DNA from: Arthrobacter sp. APC 3897
Lineage (GTDB): Bacteria; Actinomycetota; Actinomycetes; Actinomycetales; Micrococcaceae
Length of the DNA: 64,000 nucleotides
Assembly (NCBI RefSeq): GCF_030407495.1
Contig: NZ_JASDDG010000014.1
Coordinates: 28,757-92,756, forward strand
Direction of reading: 5' to 3'
Numbering within the stretch: the stretch's first letter is position 1; each line of letters begins with the position of its first letter. Shown piece by piece: positions 20,282 to 29,881 of this stretch. Below the pieces are notes generated by a model, which did not search any database, had not been told where the DNA came from, and was given only the letters and a program-made list of their open reading frames with translations. The position numbers were made by a program, and so were the translations under genes.

Positions 20282-21684
20282 AGCTGTTCCCCTTCTTTGC
20301 CGATTTCTGCTTCGGCTGATGTGTCATCCAGCAGGTTGAACCATTCAGCGGCGGTGGCCACGTCCTTGTCTCCGCGGCCGGAGAGGTTCACGAGCACGAT
20401 CTTTTCGGACACGTCGCCGCCGCCGGCCGCCAGGCGCTGACCCACCTTGATGGCTCCGGCCAGTGCGTGAGCGGATTCGATCGCGGGGATGATGCCTTCG
20501 GTGCGGCAGAGCAGCTGGAAAGCGTCCATCGCTTCGCTGTCGGTGATGGGCTCATAGGAGACCCGGCCGATGTCGGAGAGGTAGGAGTGTTCCGGGCCTA
20601 CACCGGGGTAGTCCAGGCCGGCGGAGATGGAGTGGGATTCCACAGTCTGGCCGTCTTCATCCTGCATCAGGTAGGACCGGGCACCGTGCAGCACTCCGGG
20701 GCGGCCCAGGGTGATGGTGGCGGCGTGGCGGCCGGTTTCGACGCCGTCGCCGCCGGCTTCAAACCCGTAAATCTTCACTTCCGGGTCATCCAGGAAACCG
20801 TGGAAAATGCCGATGGCGTTGGAGCCGCCGCCGATGCAGGCGCAGACGGCGTCAGGCAGCCGGCCGGTCTGTTCCAGGATCTGGGCGCGGGCTTCTTCGC
20901 CAATAACTTCGTGGAAGAACCGCACCATGGCAGGGAACGGATGGGCTCCGGCAGCAGTGCCGAGCAGGTAGTGGGTGTTGTCCACGTTGGCAACCCAGTC
21001 GCGCAGCGCCTCGTTGATGGCGTCCTTGAGCGTAGCCGAGCCGTGGCTGACCGGGATGACGGTGGCGCCAAGCAGCTCCATCCGCGCCACGTTCAGGGCC
21101 TGCCTGCGGCAGTCCTCGGCGCCCATGTACACCACGCACTCCAGGCCGAGCAGGGCCGCGGCGGTGGCGCTGGCCACGCCGTGCTGGCCGGCGCCGGTCT
21201 CAGCGATGATGCGGGTCTTGCCCATTCGCTTGGCCAGCAGTGCCTGGCCCAGGACGTTGTTGATCTTGTGCGAGCCGGTATGGTTCAGGTCTTCGCGCTT
21301 CAGGAACAACCGGACGCCGCCGGCGTGCTCGGCGAAACGCTTTGCTTCAGTGAGCAGTGACGGCCGGCCGGAGTAGTTCTTGTTCAGTTCAGCAATCTGG
21401 GCGCGGAACTCCGGGTCAGCCTTGGCCTTCTCGAAGGTGTCTTCCAGCTCGTCCAGCGCGGCAATCAGGGATTCCGGCATCCAGCGGCCGCCGTACTCTC
21501 CGAAGTACGGGCCGGAGGCGTGGCGCAGCGAACCATGAACGTTCAGGAACGCTTCAGCCACCTCTTCCGTGACGGATCCGGCCGCGGCGCGCTGCGCCTC
21601 GTCCGCAGGTGCGGTGTCAGTGGAAGTGACTGGTGACGCGGCGTCAGCGTGTGCTGAGCCGGTCTGGTCCGGATTCCCGGTCAT
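20278..21684 (-). CDS. trpB: Tryptophan synthase beta subunit
   Basis: A 468-aa PLP enzyme condensing indole with serine. The PLP lysine is in [14 protein letters not shown] near residue 148, and the phosphate-binding loop is [10 protein letters not shown] near 292. It has an unusually long, Ala/Thr-rich N-terminal extension of about 50 residues before [19 protein letters not shown]. The ATG at 21684 has AGGAACC upstream, but a later start inside the extension cannot be excluded. It lies 77 bp after trpC and is coupled to trpA. Confidence 0.97.
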   Translation of the reverse strand: MTGNPDQTGSAHADAASPVTSTDTAPADEAQRAAAGSVTEEVAEAFLNVHGSLRHASGPYFGEYGGRWMPESLIAALDELEDTFEKAKADPEFRAQIAELNKNYSGRPSLLTEAKRFAEHAGGVRLFLKREDLNHTGSHKINNVLGQALLAKRMGKTRIIAETGAGQHGVASATAAALLGLECVVYMGAEDCRRQALNVARMELLGATVIPVSHGSATLKDAINEALRDWVANVDNTHYLLGTAAGAHPFPAMVRFFHEVIGEEARAQILEQTGRLPDAVCACIGGGSNAIGIFHGFLDDPEVKIYGFEAGGDGVETGRHAATITLGRPGVLHGARSYLMQDEDGQTVESHSISAGLDYPGVGPEHSYLSDIGRVSYEPITDSEAMDAFQLLCRTEGIIPAIESAHALAGAIKVGQRLAAGGGDVSEKIVLVNLSGRGDKDVATAAEWFNLLDDTSAEAEIGKEGEQL

Positions 21685-21761
21685 GGGGCTGGTTCCTGTC
21701 CTGCTTTGGTCCGGACGGCGGACCGCCCGGACAGGGATTATGTTGCGCCGTCGGCCTGCCG

Positions 21762-22595
21762 TCAGTCCTTGCCGTGCAGCTGCCGGGCGGCGATGGCCTT
21801 GCGGCCGGTCTGGGTGAAGTGGGCGATGGTGGCCGCCGGATCGTTGTGCCGCACCAGGGCCTCGCCCACCAGGACGGCGTTGGCGCCGTCCGCAGCGTAC
21901 TGCTCCACGTCGGCGGCGTCCCGGACTCCGGATTCGGCGATCACGAGCGCTCCGGCGGGGATGCTGCCGGCCAGCGGCGCGAAGACAGAACGGTCAACGT
22001 CCAGGGTTTTCAGATTGCGTACGTTAACACCAATGATCCTGGCCCCAACGGCAACGGCGCGTTCAACTTCCTGCCGGGTATGCGTCTCCACCAGGGCGTT
22101 CATGCCCAGCTCGTGGGTGAGAGCCAGGAAATCCTTCAGCTGTGCATCGTCCAGGGCGGCCACGATGAGCAGCACCAGATCGGCGCCGTGTGCCCGGGCT
22201 TCCCAGATTTGGTACTCGTCAACGGTGAAGTCCTTGCGCAGCAGCGGAATCCGCACCGCCGCACGGACGGCATCGAAATCGGCCAGGGACCCGCCGAAAC
22301 GGCGCTGTTCAGTGAGCACACTGATGACTGCGGCGCCGCCGCGTTCATAGTGTGCTGCCAGCGAGGCGGGGTCGGCGATGTCAGCGAGGGCACCCTTGGA
22401 GGGGCTGCTCCTTTTAACCTCGGCGATGACCCGGAGATCATCCCGGGTGTCCGAGTCGCCGCCCAGCGCCGCAAAGGCGTCCAGTGCGGGAGCCGCCGCA
22501 CGGGCGCGCTCCCGCATCTGTTCCAGCGGAACAGCTTGCCGGCGGGCGTCAAGGTCCTCGGCGACGCCGGCAATGATGTCGTCCAGGACGCTCAT
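21762..22595 (-). CDS. trpC: Indole-3-glycerol phosphate synthase
   Basis: A 277-aa TIM barrel that closes the indole ring from CdRP. Motifs: [13 protein letters not shown] near residue 57, with the catalytic Glu and Lys; [22 protein letters not shown] near 120; [10 protein letters not shown] near 175; and [13 protein letters not shown] near 205. It is monofunctional, not fused to trpF. It starts 3 bp after the HGxxPAAW gene in the trp operon. Confidence 0.97.
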   Translation of the reverse strand: MSVLDDIIAGVAEDLDARRQAVPLEQMRERARAAAPALDAFAALGGDSDTRDDLRVIAEVKRSSPSKGALADIADPASLAAHYERGGAAVISVLTEQRRFGGSLADFDAVRAAVRIPLLRKDFTVDEYQIWEARAHGADLVLLIVAALDDAQLKDFLALTHELGMNALVETHTRQEVERAVAVGARIIGVNVRNLKTLDVDRSVFAPLAGSIPAGALVIAESGVRDAADVEQYAADGANAVLVGEALVRHNDPAATIAHFTQTGRKAIAARQLHGKD

Positions 22596-22598
22596 TAT

Positions 22599-22892
22599 TT
22601 AGTGGCCGCTGTTGGAGAGCTTCGAGCCGCCTACACCGTAGCCGGCCTTCTTCATGATGAAGCCGACCACCAGGCCCAGGGCCATGACGCCCAGGCCGAT
22701 GCAGAACCACAGCACGCTGGCGATGATGAAGCCCACGCTGGAGATGCCGGCGCCGACGATCATGATCAGGACACAGGTCCAGGCCGCGGGGGTGTTGCCG
22801 TGGCCAATGGTTTCATCATGGATGCTGGCGTGGCGCTGGGCTTCATTCTCGGGCTTGGTGTCAACGTTGCTGCGGGTGGCGTTTGAGCTCAT
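22599..22892 (-). CDS. HGxxPAAW family small membrane protein
   Basis: A 97-aa protein with the family-naming motif HGNTPAAW near residue 31, followed by two or three hydrophobic helices (about 38-60, 62-80) and a basic C-terminus. The family is found almost only in actinobacteria, usually inside or next to the trp operon as here, between trpC and the Trp-associated membrane protein. Its molecular role is unknown. Position suggests a link to tryptophan production or to the neighbouring membrane protein. Confidence 0.85.
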   Translation of the reverse strand: MSSNATRSNVDTKPENEAQRHASIHDETIGHGNTPAAWTCVLIMIVGAGISSVGFIIASVLWFCIGLGVMALGLVVGFIMKKAGYGVGGSKLSNSGH

Positions 22893-23007
22893 GGTAAATC
22901 TCCTCTGTACGAATCAGTTTCCATTCTGCCATTGACTGGCGGAAACTCGTTCACGTGTTGCGGTGCTTTGCCGGATCCGGCCGGTGCCGGTCCGTCGGGG
23001 TTTTGGT

Positions 23008-23670
23008 TCAGCGGTAATTCGTGGGGTCATCCCCGCGGGAGAGCCGGTCCCAGCTGTCGATGTCATCAACCGGTTCCGGCCCCCCGCCGTTGGTGTCTGC
23101 GGCGGGCGAACCGGTTCCCGGCGTCGTGCTTTCGGATCCGGAAGCGGCGGTTGCCGTACCGGCGGCCGCTACCGGTGCGTACCGGCGTGACGACGTCCAG
23201 CTGCGGCTGGCTGCGGCCAGCCAGGCGCCGGTAAGGGCAATGAGGACTCCTGACACGAGCGCCGCCCACGGCATGACCGTCAGGGTGACCTCGGTGCCGG
23301 CGGCCCCGCTGACACCGATGGCCTGGCCGATGGCTCCGGCAGCTCCCTGCGCGGGGTCGCTGATCACGGTCCAGCTGGCGGCGGCCACACCGACACCGGC
23401 GACCATCAGGATCACGCTGACGATCCAGCGGGCCACCGGACCGGCGATGGAGGCCGCCAGCCCTGCGGTAATGGCCACGACGGCGAAGGCGGTCACCGCC
23501 GTGGCGGCGTCGGATCCGGAAACGGCCAGGTCAGGGGTCTGGACGGCCGTTGCGGGCAGTTGGACGTTCAGCCAGGTGCGCGTGGTGGTGGCAAAGGCTG
23601 CGATGCCGAAGAGCACCGCCGCCATGATGACGGTTCCCTTGCGCTGCCACCGTTTGGTGGGTGTGCTCAC
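23008..23670 (-). CDS. Trp biosynthesis-associated membrane protein
   Basis: A 220-aa protein with four membrane helices (about residues 14-34, 55-78, 84-103, 130-152), matching the actinobacterial trp_oprn_chp family by size, topology and place. It opens with a Trp-containing loop (TTTRTWLNVQL) and ends with a long disordered Gly/Ser/Asp-rich tail. Its GTG start overlaps the trpE stop (GTGA), so it is coupled to trpE. Function is unknown. Confidence 0.85.
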   Translation of the reverse strand: MSTPTKRWQRKGTVIMAAVLFGIAAFATTTRTWLNVQLPATAVQTPDLAVSGSDAATAVTAFAVVAITAGLAASIAGPVARWIVSVILMVAGVGVAAASWTVISDPAQGAAGAIGQAIGVSGAAGTEVTLTVMPWAALVSGVLIALTGAWLAAASRSWTSSRRYAPVAAAGTATAASGSESTTPGTGSPAADTNGGGPEPVDDIDSWDRLSRGDDPTNYR

Positions 23671-25259
23671 TGCGGTACTTCCTGCTCTGCGGATTGGGGG
23701 GTGGAGAAAACGGGTGATGCGGCAACGGTTTCCAGGCTCCGGGCGATCAGGGCCGCGCGCAGAGGTGCGGCTGCCTTGTTCACGGTTTCCTGGGCTTCGG
23801 CTTCCAAATCGGAGTCCGCAACGATGCCGCCGCCGGCCTGGACATAGGCCTTGCCGCCGCGCAGCAGCGCGGAGCGGATGGCAATGGCCATGTCCATGTC
23901 ACCGGCGAAGTCAAGGTAGCCCACCACGCCGCCGTAGATGCCGCGGCGGTGTGGTTCCAGCTCATCCAGCAGGCGCAGTGCGCGGGGCTTGGGCGCTCCG
24001 GAGAGGGTTCCGGCCGGGAATGTCGCGGCCAGGACGTCATAGGCGCTGCGCTGCGGTGAGAGTTCGCCGACGACGGTGGAGACCAGGTGCATGATGTGGC
24101 TGAACCGTTCCACCTCCATGAACTGGGTGACGTCCACGGAGCCGGGGACGCATACCTTGGAGAGGTCGTTGCGGGCCAGATCCACCAGCATGAGGTGTTC
24201 GGCGCGTTCCTTTTCGTCCGCCAGCAGTTCATCGGCCAGGGCACGGTCCGCGTCGGTTCCTTTGCCGCGTGGGCGGGATCCGGCGATGGGATGCGTGATG
24301 ACTTCGCTGCCGGTAACGGTCACCAGTGCCTCGGGCGAGGAACCGACGACGGCAAACGGGTTGCCGCGGGAGTCCTCGAAGTTAAACAGGTACATGTAGG
24401 GGCTGGGGTTGGTGTTGCGCAGCACCCGGTAGACGTCCAGCGGGTCCGCGGTGCAGTCCAGCTCGAAGCGGCGGGAAATGACCACCTGGAACACTTCACC
24501 GTCCACAATGGCTTCCTTGCCCCGCTGCACCGCCTTGGTGTAATCGGGTTTGGGCCAGGATTCCTTGACGCCGTCGGTGAGCGTGGAGGTGTCCACGGTG
24601 CCGCCGTGCAGCACGGAGACCGGCTGCGGGGTGGGTTCAGCCAGCCGCTGCAGCATGGAGTTCACGCGGGCCACGGCGTCATGCCAGGCTTCGTCCACCC
24701 GCTCGTCGGAGCCGTCCATGTTGATGGCGTTGGCCACCAGCATCACGGTGCCGTTGGAGTTGTCATGGATGGCCATGTCCGAGACCAGGTTCATGGCCAG
24801 TTCCGGCAGGTCCAGGTCATCAGCGGGAGGGTTCGGCAGTTTCTCCCAGTGCCTTACGGTTTCCCAGCCCACAAAACCCACCAGGCCTGAGGTGAACGGC
24901 GGCACGCCGTCCAGCCGCTCGGTCTGCAGCAGCTCGATGGTGCGGGCCACGGCTTCCACCGGGTTCCCGTCCAGCGGCACGCCGGCCGGCGGCTCGCCCA
25001 GCCAGTGGGTCCCGCCGTCGTGCGTGGTCAGCGTGGCGCGGGAGGCGGCACCGATAAACGAGTAACGGGACCAGACGCCGCCCGCGGCGGCGGATTCCAT
25101 CAGGAAGGTTCCCGGGGCGCCGGCGGTGAGCTTGCGGTAGATGCCGATGGGCGTGTGGGCATCGGCCAGCACGCTTAGGTGCACCGGAACCACGCGGTGC
25201 TCAGCGGCAAGGGCCCGGAATTCCTCGAGGCCGGGACGGATAACTCCTAGATCCTGCAT
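23667..25259 (-). CDS. trpE: Anthranilate synthase component I
   Basis: A 530-aa chorismate-using enzyme. The N-terminal regulatory lobe has FLMESAAAGGVWSRYSFIG, the region where tryptophan binds in feedback-sensitive enzymes (LLES-like, here LMES). The catalytic C-domain has GSRPRGKGTDAD, TLSGAPKPRALRLLDELEP and AGGGIVADSDLEAEAQE. No trpG or trpD is adjacent, so the glutaminase partner must be encoded elsewhere. It begins 20 bp after hisI, too little room for a leader peptide or attenuator. Confidence 0.96.
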   Translation of the reverse strand: MQDLGVIRPGLEEFRALAAEHRVVPVHLSVLADAHTPIGIYRKLTAGAPGTFLMESAAAGGVWSRYSFIGAASRATLTTHDGGTHWLGEPPAGVPLDGNPVEAVARTIELLQTERLDGVPPFTSGLVGFVGWETVRHWEKLPNPPADDLDLPELAMNLVSDMAIHDNSNGTVMLVANAINMDGSDERVDEAWHDAVARVNSMLQRLAEPTPQPVSVLHGGTVDTSTLTDGVKESWPKPDYTKAVQRGKEAIVDGEVFQVVISRRFELDCTADPLDVYRVLRNTNPSPYMYLFNFEDSRGNPFAVVGSSPEALVTVTGSEVITHPIAGSRPRGKGTDADRALADELLADEKERAEHLMLVDLARNDLSKVCVPGSVDVTQFMEVERFSHIMHLVSTVVGELSPQRSAYDVLAATFPAGTLSGAPKPRALRLLDELEPHRRGIYGGVVGYLDFAGDMDMAIAIRSALLRGGKAYVQAGGGIVADSDLEAEAQETVNKAAAPLRAALIARSLETVAASPVFSTPQSAEQEVPQ

Positions 25260-25279
25260 GTGTCTGGTTTCTTTCCGGG

Positions 25280-25681
25280 TCAGCTGGCGGCGTCGGTTGC
25301 GGCCAGAACGGGAAGCTCCCGGCCGTCAAAGCAGGTGTGCGTTCCGGTGTGGCACGCGGCCCCCACCTGGTCCACCCGGACCAGAAGGGCATCGCCGTCG
25401 CAGTCCAGGGCCACTGATTTGACCCACTGGACGTGCCCGGAGGTATCGCCCTTGCGCCAGTATTCCTGCCGTGAGCGGGACCAGAAGGTCACCCGGCCCG
25501 TGGTCAGGGTGCGGTGCAGCGCTTCGTCATCCATCCAGCCGAGCATCAGGACCTCGCCGGTGTCATGCTGCTGAACGACGGCGGCCACCAGACCCGCGTC
25601 ATCGCGCTTCAGGGCGGCGCTGATTGCAGGGTCCAGACCGGGTGCCGGCGGGAATTCGGAGGAAGAGTTTTGAGGAGACAT
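25280..25681 (-). CDS. hisI: Phosphoribosyl-AMP cyclohydrolase
   Basis: A HisI of about 133 aa, opening the purine ring in histidine synthesis. Motifs: [12 protein letters not shown] near residue 44; [19 protein letters not shown] near 67; and the zinc/magnesium residues in DCDGDALLV and CHTGTHTCF. The product starts MSPQNSSSE at the ATG 25681, or one codon earlier at a GTG. There is no Shine-Dalgarno. A TAGAAT hexamer on the minus strand (25694-25689) ends 7 nt before the ATG, so the transcript is probably leaderless. It is the first gene of the trp unit, a his gene leading trp genes. Confidence 0.95.
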   Translation of the reverse strand: MSPQNSSSEFPPAPGLDPAISAALKRDDAGLVAAVVQQHDTGEVLMLGWMDDEALHRTLTTGRVTFWSRSRQEYWRKGDTSGHVQWVKSVALDCDGDALLVRVDQVGAACHTGTHTCFDGRELPVLAATDAAS

Positions 25682-25694
25682 CACATCGATTCTA
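25682..25694 (-). promoter_or_regulatory. Candidate -10 element of the hisI-trp operon
   Basis: TAGAAT on the minus strand at 25694-25689, seven bases before the hisI ATG. It matches TANNNT -10 elements of actinobacterial leaderless promoters. No good -35 is seen. Confidence 0.5.
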
Positions 25695-25770
25695 GTGTGT
25701 TTGGCCGCAGCCCACTCTCCGGGCCCGTCGCCCGCGCCAAAAAGCGCTTAACGTGCTAGTTTCAGCAGTG

Positions 25771-26415
25771 ATGCGATACGTACAACCTTCCCGTGAAGTC
25801 CTGGCCGAAACGTTGCTTGCGGCCGGTCCTCAAGCGCCCACTTTGTGCGAAGGCTGGCAGACCAAGGACCTGGCCGCCCATCTGTATTTAAGGGAGCACA
25901 AGCCTGCCGCAGCCCTGGGGTTCTTTCTGAAGCCCTTCGCCGCCAAGACGGACAGGGCCATGGAGGAAACGGCGGCCAAGTCCTCCACCACGGAGGGGTA
26001 CGCGAAACTGGTCCGTGCTTTCCGCGCCGGCCCCCCGCGCCTGTCCCCCATGCATCTGAAGGCCGTGGACAACAGCGCCAACCTCGTGGAGTACTTCATC
26101 CATACCGAAGACGTGCGCCGCGCCGGAGACCGCTGGGCTCCGCGTGCCCTGGATGAAGGCTATTCGGATGCGCTGTGGGCGGAACTGATCAAGCGTGCAG
26201 CCCTGCTGTACCGCGGCGTGGACCTCGGCATTGTGCTGGTCCGCCCGGACGGGCCCCGTCACGTCGCCAAGCGCGCTCCCGTCTCGGTGGCCATCATCGG
26301 TGAACCGAGTGAACTGCTGATGCACGCCCATGGCCGCACCAAGCAGGCCCTGGTGATGTTCGAGGGCCAGCCGGACGCCGTCGCACTGCTGGAAAGCGCC
26401 GACATCGGGATCTAG
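25771..26415 (+). CDS. TIGR03085-like metal-binding protein (DinB/MDMPI superfamily)
   Basis: A 214-aa protein of the mycothiol-dependent maleylpyruvate isomerase N-domain superfamily. The N-terminus LCEGWQTKDLAAHLYLREHKP (about residues 25-45) and VEYFIHTEDVRRA (about 110) place the histidines expected for the metal-binding four-helix bundle. It fits the actinobacterial group annotated as TIGR03085 metal-binding proteins, whose reaction is unknown. The ATG at 25771 is preferred over an upstream GTG. No ribosome binding site is visible, and TAGTTT lies 8 nt upstream. It is divergent from hisI, sharing an 89-bp promoter region. Confidence 0.8.
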   Translation: MRYVQPSREVLAETLLAAGPQAPTLCEGWQTKDLAAHLYLREHKPAAALGFFLKPFAAKTDRAMEETAAKSSTTEGYAKLVRAFRAGPPRLSPMHLKAVDNSANLVEYFIHTEDVRRAGDRWAPRALDEGYSDALWAELIKRAALLYRGVDLGIVLVRPDGPRHVAKRAPVSVAIIGEPSELLMHAHGRTKQALVMFEGQPDAVALLESADIGI

Positions 26416-26487
26416 CTGGCAGTGCTGATGCCACCCTCGGGGGTGGGTGATCGGATCGGGTGCCTCCATGCGGGTTTGCTTCGCGCG

Positions 26488-26540
26488 CCGCCAAACGGCG
26501 GGCACGCAAAAGGGCGCCCCGCCAAACGGCGGAGCGCCCT
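26488..26540 (-). terminator. Double hairpin terminator region
   Basis: The 14-base palindrome CCGCCAAACGGCGG occurs twice, at 26488-26501 and 26519-26532. The second copy is extended by AGGGCGC/GCGCCCT (26511-26517 with 26534-26540). On the minus strand it is followed by a short T-rich stretch (A at 26508-26511), so it should terminate the alcohol dehydrogenase gene. The first copy may serve the convergent plus-strand gene. Confidence 0.75.
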
Positions 26541-26560
26541 GAGGATACTCGGGCTGAACC

Positions 26561-27601
26561 TTAGATGGTTGCCGCATCGATAACGAAGCGGTAACGCACG
26601 TCAGACTTCAGCACGCGCTCGTAAGCCGTGTTGATCTCTGCGGCGTCGATCAGTTCAATCTCCGGAGCAATGTTGTGCTCGGCGCAGAAGTCGAGCATCT
26701 CCTGGGTTTCAGCGATGCTGCCGATGCCCGAGGAAGCAAAGGAGCGGCGGTTTCCCATGAGGGCAAACACGGAGATCGGCAGCGGTTCGGGCGGGGCACC
26801 TACGTTCACGATGGTGCCGTCCAGACGGAGCAGCGACAGGTACTGCTGCATGTCCACCGGTGCGCTGACCGTGTTGATGATCAGGTCGAACGTGTTGGCC
26901 AGCTTTTCGAAGGTGCCGGCGTCGCTTGTGGCGTAGTAGTGCTCGGCGCCGAACCGCAGGCCGTCATCCTGCTTGTTCAGCGACTGCGACAGCACAGTCA
27001 CCTCGGCACCCATGGCCGCGGCAATCTTCACGGCCATGTGGCCGAGTCCGCCCATGCCAACCACAGCAACCTTCTTACCCGGGCCGGCGTTCCAGTGTGC
27101 CAGGGGTGAGTAGGTGGTGATGCCGGCGCACAGCAGCGGGGCGGCAGCCTCGTAGGGGATGCTCTCCGGCACGCTCAGGACAAAGTCCTCAACGACGACG
27201 ATGGACGTGGAGTACCCGCCCTGGGTGATGGTCCCGTCGCGGTCCACCGCGGTGTAGGTTCCGGTGTTGCCCTTGAGGCAGTAATTCTCCATTCCGGCCT
27301 TGCAGTTCTCGCACTCGCGGCAGGAGTTGACCATGCAGCCAACACCAACGCGGTCGCCTACCTTGTGGCGGGTTACCTCGGAGCCAATTTCGGCGACGGT
27401 GCCCACAATCTCGTGGCCCACCACCTGCGGGTACTTGATCTGGCCCCATTCTCCGCGGACAGTGTGGATGTCCGAGTGGCAGACACCGGCGTAAGCGATA
27501 TCAATGCGGACATCATGGGAGCCGACATCGCGCCGTTCAATGGTTGTGGGAACCAGATCATCGGTGGGCGAGGTGGCAGCGTAAGCACGTGCGGTAGTCA
27601 T
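26561..27601 (-). CDS. NAD(P)-dependent alcohol dehydrogenase (cinnamyl-alcohol type)
   Basis: A 346-aa zinc enzyme of the YahK/AdhC cinnamyl-alcohol dehydrogenase group. Catalytic zinc ligands are in GVCHSD near residue 40 and GHE near 63. The four structural-zinc cysteines are in [15 protein letters not shown] near 94-108, unlike the dehydrogenase at the left edge of the window. The nucleotide-binding motif is GMGGLGHMA near 177. It interrupts the his genes: hisF lies 170 bp upstream and a terminator follows it, so it is probably its own unit reducing aldehydes with NADPH. Confidence 0.92.
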   Translation of the reverse strand: MTTARAYAATSPTDDLVPTTIERRDVGSHDVRIDIAYAGVCHSDIHTVRGEWGQIKYPQVVGHEIVGTVAEIGSEVTRHKVGDRVGVGCMVNSCRECENCKAGMENYCLKGNTGTYTAVDRDGTITQGGYSTSIVVVEDFVLSVPESIPYEAAAPLLCAGITTYSPLAHWNAGPGKKVAVVGMGGLGHMAVKIAAAMGAEVTVLSQSLNKQDDGLRFGAEHYYATSDAGTFEKLANTFDLIINTVSAPVDMQQYLSLLRLDGTIVNVGAPPEPLPISVFALMGNRRSFASSGIGSIAETQEMLDFCAEHNIAPEIELIDAAEINTAYERVLKSDVRYRFVIDAATI

Positions 27602-27770
27602 ACTTCTCCAAAACTCTGGGGGAAAGTGCCGTAGGGCACTTAGGGCACAAGTCCGCTGCGCCGTCTTTTATTTCCGGATCAGCCATAGACGGCGCAGAAG
27701 ATTTCCGAACAAGGCTTGGCAGCCTCCCGAAGGCCGCCGCCCAGTTGGCGGCAGCCCCGGGAAGTCTGGG

Positions 27771-28541
27771 TTAGCGGACCGGATACCCGGCGTCGCGGAT
27801 GGCCTGCTTGACCTGCTGGATGGCGTCATCCGGGCCGAAGTGGAACACCGAAGCGGCCAGGACGGCGTCAGCGCCGGCAATCACGGCGGCCGGGAAGTGC
27901 TCCGGCTTGCCGGCTCCGCCGGAGGCGATCAGCGGAACCTTCACGGCAGCCCGGACGGCCTGGATCATCTCGATGTCAAAACCCTCGCGGGTGCCGTCTG
28001 CGTCGATGGAGTTCAGCAGGATCTCCCCCACGCCGCGGTCCGCTGCTTCGCGGGCCCAGGCGACGGCGTCGATCCCGGTTCCCCGGCGCCCGCCGTGGGT
28101 GGTGATTTCAAAGCCCGACGGCGTGGCGCCGTCGTGCGTCCGCCTCGCGTCCACGGAGAGCACCAGCACCTGGGAGCCGAAGTGGCGGGTGATTTCGTCG
28201 ATGACGTCCGGGCGGGCCACGGCGGCGGAGTTGATGGACGCCTTGTCCGCGCCGGAGCGCAGCAGCTTGTCCACGTCCGCGATGCCGCGCACTCCCCCGC
28301 CGACGGTCAGCGGGATGAACACTTCCTCGGCGGTGCGGGAGACGACGTCGAACACGTTGTCCCGGTTGCCCGAGGATGCCGTGACATCCAGGAAGGTCAG
28401 TTCGTCGGCGCCGGCCTTGTCATACCGGTGGGCAAGCTCCACCGGGTCCCCGGCGTCGCGCAGTCCCTCGAAGTTGATGCCTTTGACCACGCGGCCTGCA
28501 TCAACATCCAGGCACGGGATGACGCGGATGGCAACACTCAT
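27771..28541 (-). CDS. hisF: Imidazole glycerol phosphate synthase cyclase subunit
   Basis: A 256-aa TIM barrel using ammonia from HisH to close the imidazole ring. Catalytic Asp residues are in [14 protein letters not shown] near residue 11 and [13 protein letters not shown] near 130. Phosphate-binding motifs are VGGGVR near 82 and [11 protein letters not shown] near 177. It starts 11 bp after hisG. hisH is not in the window. Confidence 0.97.
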   Translation of the reverse strand: MSVAIRVIPCLDVDAGRVVKGINFEGLRDAGDPVELAHRYDKAGADELTFLDVTASSGNRDNVFDVVSRTAEEVFIPLTVGGGVRGIADVDKLLRSGADKASINSAAVARPDVIDEITRHFGSQVLVLSVDARRTHDGATPSGFEITTHGGRRGTGIDAVAWAREAADRGVGEILLNSIDADGTREGFDIEMIQAVRAAVKVPLIASGGAGKPEHFPAAVIAGADAVLAASVFHFGPDDAIQQVKQAIRDAGYPVR

Positions 28542-28552
28542 GGCGGGCTCCC

Positions 28553-29398
28553 CTAGATCCGGCAGGCGTGGATGGTGCTGACGAGGATGGCGCGGGCGCC
28601 GATGTCGTACAGCTCGTCCATGATCCGGTTGGTGTCGGTGCGCTTGACCATGGAGCGCACGGCCACCCAGTCGGAGTCCCGCAGCGGCGAGACGGTGGGC
28701 GATTCCAGGCCGGGGGTGCGGGCGGCGGCTTCTTCGAGCAGGTCGCGGCGCACGTCGTAGTCCATCATCACGTACTGGCGTGCCACCAGGACGCCGCGCA
28801 GGCGGCGGATCAGCACATCCAGGCCGGCGGGGTGCTCGGCGTTTTTGCGGCCGATCAGGACGGCCTCGGACTTCAGGATCGGCTCTCCGAAAATCTCCAT
28901 CCCCGCGGCGCGGAGGGTGGTGCCGGTTTCGACGACGTCGGCAATCGCGTCCGCGACGCCGAGGCGCACGGAGGATTCCACGGCGCCGTCGAGGCGGACC
29001 ACGGAGGCGGTGATGCCGCGTTCGGCCAGGTAGGCGCGCAGCAGGCCGTCGTAGCTGGTGGCCACGCGCTTGCCTTCGAGCTGCTCAATGGAGGTGAAGT
29101 CCCCCACCGGGCCGGCGAAGCGGAAGGTGGAGGCGCCGAAGCCGAGGCTCATCAGTTCCTCGGCGTCCACCTGGGCGTCCAGGAACAGGTCGCGGCCGGT
29201 GAGGCCGACGTCGAGCGTTCCGGCGCCGACGTACACGGCGATGTCGCGGGGGCGGAGGAAGAAGAACTCAACCTCGTTATCGGGGTCCACCATGACCAGT
29301 TCGCGGGAATCGCGGCGCTGGCGGTAGCCCGCCTCGTTGAGCATGGCGGAGGCGGATTCGGACAGGGCACCCTTGTTGGGTACGGCTACGCGGAGCAT
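28553..29398 (-). CDS. hisG: ATP phosphoribosyltransferase (long form)
   Basis: A 281-aa HisG, the first committed step of histidine synthesis. The ATG at 29398 ([15 protein letters not shown]) is the conserved start; the frame extends further upstream without a homologous sequence. The PRPP-binding segment is [11 protein letters not shown] near residue 160. The C-terminal ~75 residues (MMDYDVRR to [10 protein letters not shown]) are the PII-like regulatory domain of the long, histidine-inhibited form, so HisZ is not needed. Confidence 0.96.
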   Translation of the reverse strand: MLRVAVPNKGALSESASAMLNEAGYRQRRDSRELVMVDPDNEVEFFFLRPRDIAVYVGAGTLDVGLTGRDLFLDAQVDAEELMSLGFGASTFRFAGPVGDFTSIEQLEGKRVATSYDGLLRAYLAERGITASVVRLDGAVESSVRLGVADAIADVVETGTTLRAAGMEIFGEPILKSEAVLIGRKNAEHPAGLDVLIRRLRGVLVARQYVMMDYDVRRDLLEEAAARTPGLESPTVSPLRDSDWVAVRSMVKRTDTNRIMDELYDIGARAILVSTIHACRI

Positions 29399-29497
29399 GG
29401 TTGCATCTTTCGCTGGAAGTTTTGTCGCTGCAATGTGGTGCTGCAAAGGGAGTTGTTCGACCGGCGGGCCACACACTGACGCTTGGTCAGCGCGCGG

Positions 29498-29761
29498 CTA
29501 GAGATGCTTGTAGACGTCCTGCAGGGTCAGGCCTTTGGCGAGCATCAGGACCTGGAGATGGTAGAGCAGCTGAGAGATTTCTTCGGCGCATTCGGCATCA
29601 GATTCGTATTCGGCGGCCATCCATACTTCGGCGGCCTCCTCAACAACCTTCTTACCGATGCCATGCACGCCCGACTCGAATTCGGCCACGGTGCGTGACC
29701 CGGCGGGGCGCTCCTGAACTTTCTGACTCAGCTCGGCAAAGAGGTCTTCGAAGGTTTTCAC
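29498..29761 (-). CDS. hisE: Phosphoribosyl-ATP pyrophosphatase
   Basis: An 87-aa all-alpha NTP-PPase-type enzyme for the second histidine step, separate from hisI as usual in actinobacteria. Motifs: [18 protein letters not shown] with metal-binding glutamates near residues 37-53, and [14 protein letters not shown]. The start is the GTG 29761 (MKTFEDLF). No Shine-Dalgarno is seen. TACCCT on the minus strand (29774-29769) ends 7 nt before it, suggesting a leaderless transcript for hisE-hisG-hisF. Confidence 0.95.
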   Translation of the reverse strand: MKTFEDLFAELSQKVQERPAGSRTVAEFESGVHGIGKKVVEEAAEVWMAAEYESDAECAEEISQLLYHLQVLMLAKGLTLQDVYKHL

Positions 29762-29881
29762 AGTGATAAGGGTACGCTGTGCCGCCGCTTGTGACGGAAT
29801 CGCAGGGCGGGGTGTGACGGGCTGAAGTTGACCCGCGCCGAGACCCGCAGCGAATGCACAGCCAACAGCTAGGAGCTGAAC

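Noticed and set aside
25260..25280. trp leader peptide or attenuator before trpE
   Set aside because: Only about 20 bp separate hisI and trpE, and no Trp-rich short frame or terminator/antiterminator pair is visible ahead of hisI.
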